The notes below the pieces were generated by a model, which saw only the letters and a list, made by a program, of their open reading frames with translations, did not search any database and was not told where the DNA came from. Shown here one piece after another: positions 57,561 through 64,000 of a stretch of DNA of 64,000 nucleotides. How positions within the stretch are numbered: position 1 is the stretch's first letter; each line of letters starts with the position of its first letter. Location: NCBI RefSeq assembly GCF_030908545.1, contig NZ_CP133083.1, positions 1,674,001 through 1,738,000 of the forward strand. Direction: 5' to 3'. Position numbers and translations under genes: made by a program. Source of the DNA: Nitrosomonas sp. sh817 (GTDB taxonomy: Bacteria > Pseudomonadota > Gammaproteobacteria > Burkholderiales > Nitrosomonadaceae).

Positions 57561-57815
57561 ATGTCTAATACCGTGATTGACTGCGAACTGCACGATTTTG
57601 TCGAAGTCGCGTGCATGTACCGCTATCAATTGAAGCTCATTTTAAAGGACGGTCAAGTAATCGAAGGCAAAGCCGTCGATATCGCCAGCACGCCCGACAA
57701 GCGCGAATGCCTGATCGTCGAAAACGATACGCAGCAGCAAGTCGATTTGATGTCGCTCGCCAAGATGGAAGTTTTAACGCCTAACGCCAAGTTCAGCGAA
57801 GTCGTGTTCGATTAA
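57561..57815 (+). CDS. rof: Rof/YaeO-like Rho-binding antiterminator
   Basis: 84 residues from ATG 57561 (MSNTVIDC), chosen because AAAGGAG (57546-57551) is right before it; another ATG at 57543 leaves no such site. The family signature CELHDFVEVACMYRYQLKLIL then LKDGQVIEGKAVDI is present. E. coli Rof binds Rho and blocks its RNA contact. Its stop codon directly abuts the mutY frame. Confidence 0.8.
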   Translation: MSNTVIDCELHDFVEVACMYRYQLKLILKDGQVIEGKAVDIASTPDKRECLIVENDTQQQVDLMSLAKMEVLTPNAKFSEVVFD

Positions 57816-57833
57816 TTGTCCGCATATTTGCCG

Positions 57834-58907
57834 ATGCCGTCCCTTGCAGAGCATTTGATCCGCTGGCACCCGCTGAACGGCCGCCACGATCTGCCGTGGC
57901 AACAGCGCCGCGATCCGTATGCAATCTGGATTTCGGAAATTATGCTGCAACAAACCCAGGTCAGCACGGTTATTCCTTACTATCAGCGTTTCATGCAGAC
58001 ATTCCCGGCCGTTGATAGCTTGGCAAACGCGCCACTCGATGCAGTGCTCGCTTTATGGAGCGGCTTGGGTTATTACTCACGTGCGCGTAATTTACATTTA
58101 GCCGCTCAACGCATTATGCAAGAACACCAAGGACAATTTCCCGAATCACGCGAGCGCATCCAGCAACTTCCCGGTATCGGCCGCTCGACTGCCGCTGCGA
58201 TTGCGGTTTTTGCGTTTGGTCAGCGTGAAGCGATACTCGACGGCAACGTGAAACGGATTCTCGCGCGCTTTTTTGGCATCGCCGGTTATCCCGGCCAGCC
58301 GAAAATTCAGAAACTGTTATGGCAACAAGCCGAAGCGGCGTTACCTGCGGATCATCGTGGCGGCCTTATCGAAATTTATACGCAAGCTTTGATGGATTTG
58401 GGTTCCACCGTTTGCACCCGCAGCAAGCCACAATGCGATCTGTGTCCGTTGCAACCGCAATGCATCGCTTGGCAGCAACAACGTGTCGCGCAACTACCTG
58501 CTGCAAAACCACGCAAACCATTACCACGAAAAGAAACCGTATTACTGCTGCTACAACATCAACAGCGGTTATTGCTTGAAAAAAGGCCATCATCCGGTAT
58601 CTGGGGTGGTTTATGGTGTCCGCCGGAAATGACAATTGGCGCGGACGCTGTGGATTACTGCCGCCAGCAATGGGGGATCGCGGTTCAATCACCGGTTGAA
58701 ATGCCGGCTTTGGACCACCAGTTCACTCATTTTAAATTGCGCATATACCCGCAATGCTTGGATGTAGCAGCGGATAGCCGGGTGGCATCCCCGGATTACA
58801 TCTGGTTGAAACCAGCGGAAGCGCTGGAACTTGGGATACCGGCGCCGATACGATCGATATTGATGCAAAACTTTTCGGCCGGTAAGCTACCCTTAGGGAA
58901 ATGCTGA
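57834..58907 (+). CDS. mutY: A/G-specific adenine glycosylase MutY
   Basis: Removes adenine opposite 8-oxoguanine. From ATG 57834, 357 residues. HhH-GPD motif QLPGIGRSTAAAIAVFAFG with the catalytic Asp in REAILDGNVKR. The Fe-S site is VCTRSKPQCDLCPLQPQC (Cys-x6-Cys-x2-Cys-x5-Cys). C-terminal NUDIX-like recognition domain (IWGGLWCPPEM). The last few codons and the stop (TGA at 58905-58907) lie in the MITE-like element that begins at 58893, so the C-terminus SAGKLPLGKC is partly made by the insertion. A TTG at 57816 could start it earlier. Confidence 0.93.
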   Translation: MPSLAEHLIRWHPLNGRHDLPWQQRRDPYAIWISEIMLQQTQVSTVIPYYQRFMQTFPAVDSLANAPLDAVLALWSGLGYYSRARNLHLAAQRIMQEHQGQFPESRERIQQLPGIGRSTAAAIAVFAFGQREAILDGNVKRILARFFGIAGYPGQPKIQKLLWQQAEAALPADHRGGLIEIYTQALMDLGSTVCTRSKPQCDLCPLQPQCIAWQQQRVAQLPAAKPRKPLPRKETVLLLLQHQQRLLLEKRPSSGIWGGLWCPPEMTIGADAVDYCRQQWGIAVQSPVEMPALDHQFTHFKLRIYPQCLDVAADSRVASPDYIWLKPAEALELGIPAPIRSILMQNFSAGKLPLGKC

Positions 58908-59043
58908 ATAATTCGAGGAACAAGATGAAATGCAAGGCGGATGGAGCGCAGAAAATGAGGCAAATCATCGTGATAGGCGAATTTCCGAGCACCACCCAAT
59001 GCGGCAGACCGCTTGTGTAGCCAATTATTCAGCATTTCCTTAG
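58893..59043 (+). repeat. MITE-like element, copy E (second subfamily)
   Basis: About 147 bp. Ends GGAAATGCTGAATAATTCG and ATTATTCAGCATTTCC with TTAG on each side (58893-58896 and 59040-59043). The interior differs from the main family (GATGAAATGCAAGGCGGATG, CCGAGCACCACCCAATGC, CGCTTGTGTAGCC) but follows the same plan, so it is a separate subfamily. It lies over the end of mutY. Confidence 0.85.
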
Positions 59044-59190
59044 AGAAGCGCTGATTAATTCAACGAACGTGATGAAGGGCGAGGCGCACGGAACGCAACA
59101 ACCGAGACATATCAATCCGATAGGCGAGGGAGTGAGTACCGCGCAACGAAGCAATTCGCTCGTGCAGTCAATTAATCAGCGCTTCCTTAG
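59040..59190 (+). repeat. MITE-like element, copy F
   Basis: About 147 bp directly following copy E and sharing its TTAG. Ends AGAAGCGCTGATTAATTC and AATTAATCAGCGCTTCC, then TTAG at 59187-59190. The interior (GATGAAGGGCGAGGCGC, CGGAACGCAACAACCGAGAC, CCGATAGGCGAGGG, GTACCGCGCAACGAAG) fits the main family. Tandem with copy E. Confidence 0.88.
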
Positions 59191-59208
59191 CTTTTTGCAG
59201 CGATCAAC

Positions 59209-59838
59209 ATGGATAATTTGAAAGAATGGAAGAAACAGCAGCGTCAACAATTGATTGCTGCGCGCGAATCGGTTGCGGAGGATTTGCATCGGCAATGGAG
59301 CGGCGCGATTTCGGCCTTTCTCAAACAGGGACTGGCGCAACCGCAACACATGACGATCGGAATTTATTGGCCGTTTCGCGGTGAATACGACCCGCGTCCG
59401 CTGGCCGCCCATTTTCTGCAGCAGGGCGCAACACTGGCGCTACCGGAAGTTATCGAAAAAAATAAACCGCTGTGCTTTCGCGAGTGGCTGCCGGATATGC
59501 CTATGAAAGCCGGCGCTTATGGTATCCCGGTGCCGGACAGCAGCCCGATTGTCAGGCTTGATGCGGTTATTATTCCGATGGTCGGTTTTGATCCGCAAGG
59601 CTACCGCCTTGGCTACGGCAGCGGTTACTATGATCGCACCCTGGCAACCTACGAACGCCAGCCTTTAACCATCGGTGTCGCTTTTGAACTGCAGCGGCTA
59701 CCCAACATTCACCCGCAAGCACATGATATCTCGATGCATTTTGTGATCACTGAGGCCGGCATTTTTCAAACACGGGAGCATCACTTATTCCCCGCTTTAA
59801 CGCTGCAAAACTCCGGATCAGGCTCGCACCAGCAGTAG
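59209..59838 (+). CDS. ygfA: 5-formyltetrahydrofolate cyclo-ligase
   Basis: Converts 5-formyl-THF to 5,10-methenyl-THF with ATP; 209 residues. WKKQQRQQLIAARE, IYWPFRGEYDPRPLAAHF, DAVIIPMVGFDPQGYRLGYG and the ATP-site GYGSGYYDRTLA are the family motifs. In enterobacteria this gene lies near ssrS (6S RNA), but no such RNA is visible here; the two MITE-like copies sit directly upstream instead. Convergent with ubiX, 2 bases between stops. Confidence 0.93.
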   Translation: MDNLKEWKKQQRQQLIAARESVAEDLHRQWSGAISAFLKQGLAQPQHMTIGIYWPFRGEYDPRPLAAHFLQQGATLALPEVIEKNKPLCFREWLPDMPMKAGAYGIPVPDSSPIVRLDAVIIPMVGFDPQGYRLGYGSGYYDRTLATYERQPLTIGVAFELQRLPNIHPQAHDISMHFVITEAGIFQTREHHLFPALTLQNSGSGSHQQ

Positions 59839-59840
59839 TC

Positions 59841-60467
59841 TCAGTTTTCCTCGCCCCAGCGCGGCATCAAGTCATGGTTGACATGCAAATGATCAAGCAC
59901 GCGCGCAACCACGAAATCCACTAAATCCTGCACGGTTTGCGGGTGATGATAAAAACCCGGATTGGCCGGCAGGATGACCGCGCCGCTTCGCGCCAGCTTC
60001 AGCATATTTTCCAAATGGATTGGAGAAAATGGTGTTTCCCGCGGCACGATAATGAGCGGACGGTTCTCTTTCAGCATCACATCGGCGGACCGTTCGATCA
60101 GATTCTGACTCAAACCGGCGGCAACCGCCGCCAAAGTACCCATGGTACAGGGACAAATCACCATAGCATCGGCGGGATTGGAGCCGGAAGCCACCGGCGC
60201 GAACCATTCCTCGCGCCCGAATACCCGCAATTGTTCGTTTGTAACGCCATAACGGCTTCGCAGAAAAGCTTCAGTTTCCTTGGCGCTGGATGGCAACGCC
60301 AGTTCCATTTCCTGTTGCGCGACGATTTGCGCGACTTTGGAATATAACAAATAGACTTGCTTGCCTTGCTGCAACAACACTTCAAGCAAGCGAATTCCAT
60401 ACGGCATTCCCGATGCGCCGGTAAACGCCAGGGTAATCGTTGCAGGATAATCAATGTTCGTTCGCAT
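59841..60467 (-). CDS. ubiX: Flavin prenyltransferase UbiX
   Basis: Makes prenylated FMN, the cofactor of UbiD-type decarboxylases in ubiquinone synthesis. 208 residues. ITLAFTGASGMPYGIRLLEV (FMN loop), then NPADAMVICPCTMGTLAAVA, LIERSADVMLKENRPLIIVP and ETPFSPIHLENMLKL, with RSGAVILPANPGFYHHP near the C-terminus. ATG at 60467. Downstream of hprK by about 50 bases on the same strand. Confidence 0.96.
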   Translation of the reverse strand: MRTNIDYPATITLAFTGASGMPYGIRLLEVLLQQGKQVYLLYSKVAQIVAQQEMELALPSSAKETEAFLRSRYGVTNEQLRVFGREEWFAPVASGSNPADAMVICPCTMGTLAAVAAGLSQNLIERSADVMLKENRPLIIVPRETPFSPIHLENMLKLARSGAVILPANPGFYHHPQTVQDLVDFVVARVLDHLHVNHDLMPRWGEEN

Positions 60468-60517
60468 TATTTTGGGATATCCGGCAGGAAAAGGAAATAA
60501 GCGAAACCGGATGCGTG

Positions 60518-61477
60518 TCAGTATTGATACTTATCAGCGGATCCGTCAATCATCGCACGCTCATGGCGCTCAATGAATTCTTTGGTGCCATCGATACCGC
60601 GCAACTGTAATACATAATTTCTCACTGCCGCTTCCACCAGTACCGCCAGATTGCGGCCCGGCGCCACCGGAATAATCACTTTGCGGATATCGACATTGAT
60701 AATATTCTCAGTCAGATCGCTGATCGGCAATCTTTCCAGCACGCCCGTGCCGGTCATCGCAATATTCTGCAAATGCACGATCAGCTTCATGTTCTTGCGC
60801 CGACGCACTGCGGTTTCACCAAAAATGGTGCGGATATTCAACATGCCAAGGCCGCGCACTTCCAGATAATCCCTTAACATCGGCGGACAACGGCCTTCCA
60901 GTGTTTCCGGAGCAATCCGGCGCAATTCCACGACATCGTCCGCAACCAGTCCATGCCCGCGGCTGATTAATTCCAGCGCAAGCTCGCTTTTACCGACACC
61001 GCTCTCGCCGGTAATCATCACGCCCATCCCCAGCACATCCAGCAATACACCGTGCAAACTGCACGAAGGCGCCAAGATGCCGCTCAGATAAGTCCGTATC
61101 AGCCAAATTACTTCCAGCCCGGGATACGGCGAATGCAACAAAGGAATATTATGCGCATTGGCCATATCGAGAATCGCTTTAGGAACCTCCGCATCATCCG
61201 CAACAATGATGCAAGCCAGATTACTTTGTATTAGCTGATTGATTTTCTTCTCTAAGGAAGCAGCTTCCTGTTTGTTCAGATAGTGAATCTCATCGCTGCT
61301 GATGACCTGTATGCGATCCGGATGGATAAAATTCAAATGCCCGATCATGCCTTGGCCCGAATGGGAAATTTCGTCTTCACTCAGCTCAATCGAGCTACCG
61401 CTTTGACCGGCAATCCAACTCAGCTTGAGTTTTTCTTTTTTATCTTCAAAAAGTTGTGCAATGCTAATTCGGGACAC
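60518..61477 (-). CDS. hprK: HPr kinase/phosphorylase
   Basis: Phosphorylates HPr on Ser in the incomplete PTS of proteobacteria; 319 residues from GTG 61477 (MSRISIAQLFEDKK), with GGGAG at a good distance. The open frame extends to TTG 61495. The P-loop VMITGESGVGKSELALELIS is in the middle, with the HprK signature region LEVRGLGMLNIRTIFGETAV following, and NLAVLVEAAVRNYVLQLRG near the C-terminus. It overlaps the 3' end of ptsN by 14 bases. Together with ptsN and rpoN this is the regulatory PTS module. Confidence 0.95.
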   Translation of the reverse strand: MSRISIAQLFEDKKEKLKLSWIAGQSGSSIELSEDEISHSGQGMIGHLNFIHPDRIQVISSDEIHYLNKQEAASLEKKINQLIQSNLACIIVADDAEVPKAILDMANAHNIPLLHSPYPGLEVIWLIRTYLSGILAPSCSLHGVLLDVLGMGVMITGESGVGKSELALELISRGHGLVADDVVELRRIAPETLEGRCPPMLRDYLEVRGLGMLNIRTIFGETAVRRRKNMKLIVHLQNIAMTGTGVLERLPISDLTENIINVDIRKVIIPVAPGRNLAVLVEAAVRNYVLQLRGIDGTKEFIERHERAMIDGSADKYQY

Positions 61478-61934
61478 TGGAAGACTCCCAATCAACTATC
61501 AGCTTGTGAATCGTGGCCGCATCCTTGCACTGCAGGATGTGTTCACGAAACTGTCTATCGCTGAACATCTGCGCCAGTTCGCTTAGAATTTGCAAATGCT
61601 TGTCAGTGGCTTTTTCCGGAACTAATAAAATGCAGGCAATATTCACCGGTTGTCCATCCGGCGCATCGAATGGAATGCCCTCCTTCATTGTCACCAGCGC
61701 AGCGACCGCCTCGCGCAAACCTTTAATCCGGCCATGCGGAATCGCGACTCCCTGCCCCAACCCTGTCGAACCCAATTTCTCGCGTGCAAACAAGCTATCA
61801 AAAACCTGGCTCCGCGCAATATGATTGGTATTCTCAAATAACAACCCGGCTTGCTCGAAAACACGTTTCTTGCTGGTCACATCGAGATCGACAATGACAT
61901 TGGAGAGTGGTAACAATTGCGAAATCTGATTCAT
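61464..61934 (-). CDS. ptsN: PTS IIA-Ntr protein PtsN
   Basis: Regulatory phosphotransferase protein of the nitrogen PTS; 156 residues. The phospho-accepting His is in GQGVAIPHGRIKG. LLPLSNVIVDLDVTSKKRVF at the start and ALVTMKEGIPFDAPDGQPVN and LVPEKATDKHLQILSELAQM later are the family pattern. Lies between hpf and hprK, overlapping hprK. Confidence 0.95.
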   Translation of the reverse strand: MNQISQLLPLSNVIVDLDVTSKKRVFEQAGLLFENTNHIARSQVFDSLFAREKLGSTGLGQGVAIPHGRIKGLREAVAALVTMKEGIPFDAPDGQPVNIACILLVPEKATDKHLQILSELAQMFSDRQFREHILQCKDAATIHKLIVDWESSSVPN

Positions 61935-62053
61935 GGAAAATTGAATTTATAAACGGAGATTAAATTTGCAGTTTCTTGAACACGGCGCGTGTGAATAAAA
62001 ATGTAACAGCTATCGGGTATTCATATGAAAGCCGAACTGCTTTATATTTTTAA

Positions 62054-62377
62054 TCATTCCAGCTCTTGATCTTTTAACGCGCCGTGATTGCGCCGCTCCA
62101 GGTTTTTTTCCTTGTGCTTGAGTATCTGCCGATCGAGCTTATCAACCAAGCTGTCAATAGATGCATACATGTCTTCACTGTCGGTCTCGACGAAAATATC
62201 TTTGCCGCGTATATGAACATTGGCCTCGGCCTTTTGCTTGAGTTTCTCCACCGACAGGATGACGCTGACATCAATAACATGATCAAAATGCCGTGTAATC
62301 TTCCCGATTTTTGAAGTGACATAATCGCGCATTGCATCAGTAATTTCTACATGGTTACCGGTAAGTTTTAAGTTCAT
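62054..62377 (-). CDS. hpf: Ribosome hibernation promoting factor
   Basis: Short HPF of 107 residues that binds the 30S decoding channel and drives ribosome dimerisation in stationary phase. MNLKLTGNHVEITDAMRDYV, then AEANVHIRGKDIFVETDSED, MYASIDSLVDKLDRQILKHK are the family signature; the C-terminus (LERRNHGALKDQELE) shows no long-form extension. Follows rpoN by ~18 bases on the same strand. Confidence 0.95.
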   Translation of the reverse strand: MNLKLTGNHVEITDAMRDYVTSKIGKITRHFDHVIDVSVILSVEKLKQKAEANVHIRGKDIFVETDSEDMYASIDSLVDKLDRQILKHKEKNLERRNHGALKDQELE

Positions 62378-62395
62378 TATTATTCCCTTATTCTG

Positions 62396-63844
62396 TTAAA
62401 TGGATTTACGAAGATTGGCTGCAGGAATCTGTAACGATTCCCGGTATTTTGCAATAGTGCGACGGGCGACAACGATTCCTTGTTGTTCCAGTATGTTTGA
62501 GATTTTATTATCGCTGAGCGGTTTCCTTGGATTTTCTTCCTGTACCAGCTGCTTGATTAATGCACGGATAGCCGTCGCAGAACAAGCGCCGCCGGAATCG
62601 GTGGCAACATGACTACCAAAAAAATATTTCAGTTCAAAAATGCCACGCGGAGTATACATAAATTTTTGCGTGGTGACCCGGGATACCGTCGATTCGTGAA
62701 GATTCAACACCTCCGCGATTTCCCGTAACACCAGCGGCCGCATGGCAACATCTCCATGCTCAAAAAATTGCTGTTGACGCTCCACAATGACACTGGCTAC
62801 TTTGTGAATGGTACTTGAGCGTTGCTGAATGTTCTTAATCAACCACTTAGCTTCATTCAATTGGTTTATCAAACCACGTTCGGAATGATGCTCCTGCTTT
62901 AATATATTAGCATAGAGATGATTGATATTGAGACGCGGAATTGCAGCCTGATTCAGGCTCGCCACCCAGGTTCCGTCTTTCTTGGCAACCGTGATATCCG
63001 GAACGATATAGCGTTCACTATGTAAATTAAACTGCGCACCCGGTTTTGGATTCAAGTTCGTGATCAGCTTCTGAATGGCACGCAAGCTTTGATCTTCACA
63101 CCCCAATAATTTCTTGATTTGCATGAAATCATGGGATGCCAGAATTTCCAGATATTCCCGCACAACTCGAATGGCTTGTTCCCGGTAACAGACTTCGCCG
63201 GGCAGCGCTTTTAACTGCAATACCAGACACTCTTTCAAATTCCTCGCGCCTACGCCGGCCGGATCAAAATGTTGCAAGCAGTCGAGCGCCTCTTCCAAGT
63301 CATTTTGCGCAATCCCCAATTCTTCGGGCAGCATTTCCTGCAATTCGCTTAGATCCTGCAACAGATAACCATCTTCATCCAGGCTATCGATTAACAAGCG
63401 TACTAGATTTTTCCGGGATTCTGAAATATGACTTAAAGCGGTTTGAAAATATAAATGTTCCCGCAAACTTGATGGTTCCGCCAGTAACTGTGATGAATCA
63501 CGATCACCATCCTCGAAACCACTCGAAGCTGAAGCATTCTCTTGCGGCCATTCCGGATTGGAATCAAAATTATCTTCCGCAGCATCATCGTTTAAAGACA
63601 CAGTATCTTCCGCGGAGACCTGATTAAAGTCTTCAGCATTGGAAGCTTCGGTGGATTCGATGGCGTTCTCAGCCGTCGATACATCCCACTCTTCATACAC
63701 TTCCAGTAATGGATTTTCCTGCACAATCCGCTCGATCTCCTGATTAAGCTCGAGCGTCGATAATTGAAGCAACCGGATAGATTGTTGCAACTGAGGCGTC
63801 AACCTCAATTGTTGCGATAATTTAAGTTGGAGTGCTGGCTTCAT
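62396..63844 (-). CDS. rpoN: RNA polymerase sigma-54 factor
   Basis: 482 residues. Region I Gln-rich LKLSQQLRLTPQLQQSIRLL, an acidic Region II (EDFNQVSAEDTVSLNDDAAE), the core-binding part (LREHLYFQTALSHISESRKN, DSLDEDGYLL, FDPAGVGARNLKECLVLQL), DNA-binding VLNLHESTVSRVTTQKFMYT and the RpoN box ARRTIAKYRESLQIP near the C-terminus. Conserved order lptB-rpoN-hpf-ptsN-hprK. Confidence 0.98.
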   Translation of the reverse strand: MKPALQLKLSQQLRLTPQLQQSIRLLQLSTLELNQEIERIVQENPLLEVYEEWDVSTAENAIESTEASNAEDFNQVSAEDTVSLNDDAAEDNFDSNPEWPQENASASSGFEDGDRDSSQLLAEPSSLREHLYFQTALSHISESRKNLVRLLIDSLDEDGYLLQDLSELQEMLPEELGIAQNDLEEALDCLQHFDPAGVGARNLKECLVLQLKALPGEVCYREQAIRVVREYLEILASHDFMQIKKLLGCEDQSLRAIQKLITNLNPKPGAQFNLHSERYIVPDITVAKKDGTWVASLNQAAIPRLNINHLYANILKQEHHSERGLINQLNEAKWLIKNIQQRSSTIHKVASVIVERQQQFFEHGDVAMRPLVLREIAEVLNLHESTVSRVTTQKFMYTPRGIFELKYFFGSHVATDSGGACSATAIRALIKQLVQEENPRKPLSDNKISNILEQQGIVVARRTIAKYRESLQIPAANLRKSI

Positions 63845-63898
63845 GACACTGAAAAAACAACGATTACTGAAAATAACGATTCAAGCCGTCTCCCGAAA

Positions 63899-64000
63899 CT
63901 ACATCCGGAAATGTTCACCCAAATAAACTTCTCTAACTTTCTCATTATCAATAATTTCTTCCGATCTGCCTTGAGCCAGCACATGTCCGTCGCTGATGAT
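63899..64000 (-). CDS. lptB: Lipopolysaccharide export ATPase LptB, C-terminal end
   Basis: The last ~33 codons read IISDGHVLAQGRSEEIIDNE then KVREVYLGEHFRM and stop at 63899-63901. VREVYLGEHFR is the conserved end of LptB. It runs off the window; its position before rpoN is the standard proteobacterial order. Confidence 0.9.
   Translation of the reverse strand: MISDGHVLAQGRSEEIIDNEKVREVYLGEHFRM

Noticed and set aside
59190..59210. 6S RNA upstream of the 5-formyl-THF cyclo-ligase gene
   Set aside because: The upstream 300 bases are filled by two MITE-like elements; no 6S-type bubble structure is visible.

Overview
The window reads as chromosome of an autotrophic betaproteobacterium, most likely an ammonia oxidiser of the Nitrosomonas type. 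This is inference from gene content: a class I phosphoribulokinase (Calvin cycle), a di-haem cytochrome c peroxidase, Cox11/CtaG, hydrogenase maturation genes, an exosortase/PEP-CTERM pair, and the typical proteobacterial lptB-rpoN-hpf-ptsN-hprK cluster. No rRNA, tRNA or CRISPR array was recognised.

Layout. 1-2.6 kb: 5' part of uvrD and the phosphoribulokinase gene. 2.6-6.7 kb: small envelope proteins, then ygfX divergent from ygfZ. 6.7-8.5 kb: a DUF502 membrane-protein gene cut by an IS30-family element. 9-13.3 kb: a dynamin-like GTPase and a LemA/TPM/TPM set. 13.5-16.4 kb: a [NiFe]-hydrogenase maturation operon (protease, 30-residue membrane peptide, hypA, hypB, and a HypF that is only the C-terminal carbamoyltransferase domain). 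16.4-20.8 kb: an Hsp33 lacking half its zinc cysteines, a PEP-CTERM protein, and a polyphosphate pair (PPK2, CYTH-CHAD). 20.8-25.3 kb: a second LemA with a GIDE/EF-hand partner, and a GAF-PAS-GGDEF-EAL protein. 25.5-29.2 kb: divergent sulfide/persulfide genes (TauE-like exporter, DUF442-SQR fusion, persulfide-dioxygenase-like MBL protein). 29.4-34.8 kb: cytochrome c peroxidase, ctaG, a large acyl-CoA-ligase/GNAT protein, a glycine-zipper lipoprotein. 34.8-38.2 kb: SGNH hydrolase and TonB receptor. 38.2-42.8 kb: a gene for a ~1150-residue membrane protein of unknown function, broken by an IS630-family element. 43-52.9 kb: PQQ-type sugar dehydrogenase and ppk1, CHASE2-GGDEF-EAL with a LysM-FecR partner, L,D-transpeptidase/tadA, prmB. 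53-55.1 kb: an M23-type peptidase gene broken by a second, nearly identical IS630 copy. 55.6-59.8 kb: lipoprotein, lytic transglycosylase, Rof-like antiterminator, mutY, 5-formyl-THF cyclo-ligase. 59.8-64 kb: ubiX and the rpoN cluster, ending in the 3' end of lptB.

The main structure beyond ordinary genes is mobile DNA. A family of ~145-bp MITE-like elements with terminal inverted repeats (consensus about GGAAGCGCTGATTAATTC) occurs six times plus one remnant, usually hard against gene ends. Three IS copies each interrupt a coding sequence. For both IS630 insertions, removing the element and one TA restores a single open frame of 1150 and 313 codons, so these look like recent knockouts. The least explained gene is the 1150-residue membrane protein. 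The Hsp33 with only two of four zinc cysteines, the lone HypF C-terminal domain and the 30-residue peptide in the hydrogenase operon are the best single-gene oddities.
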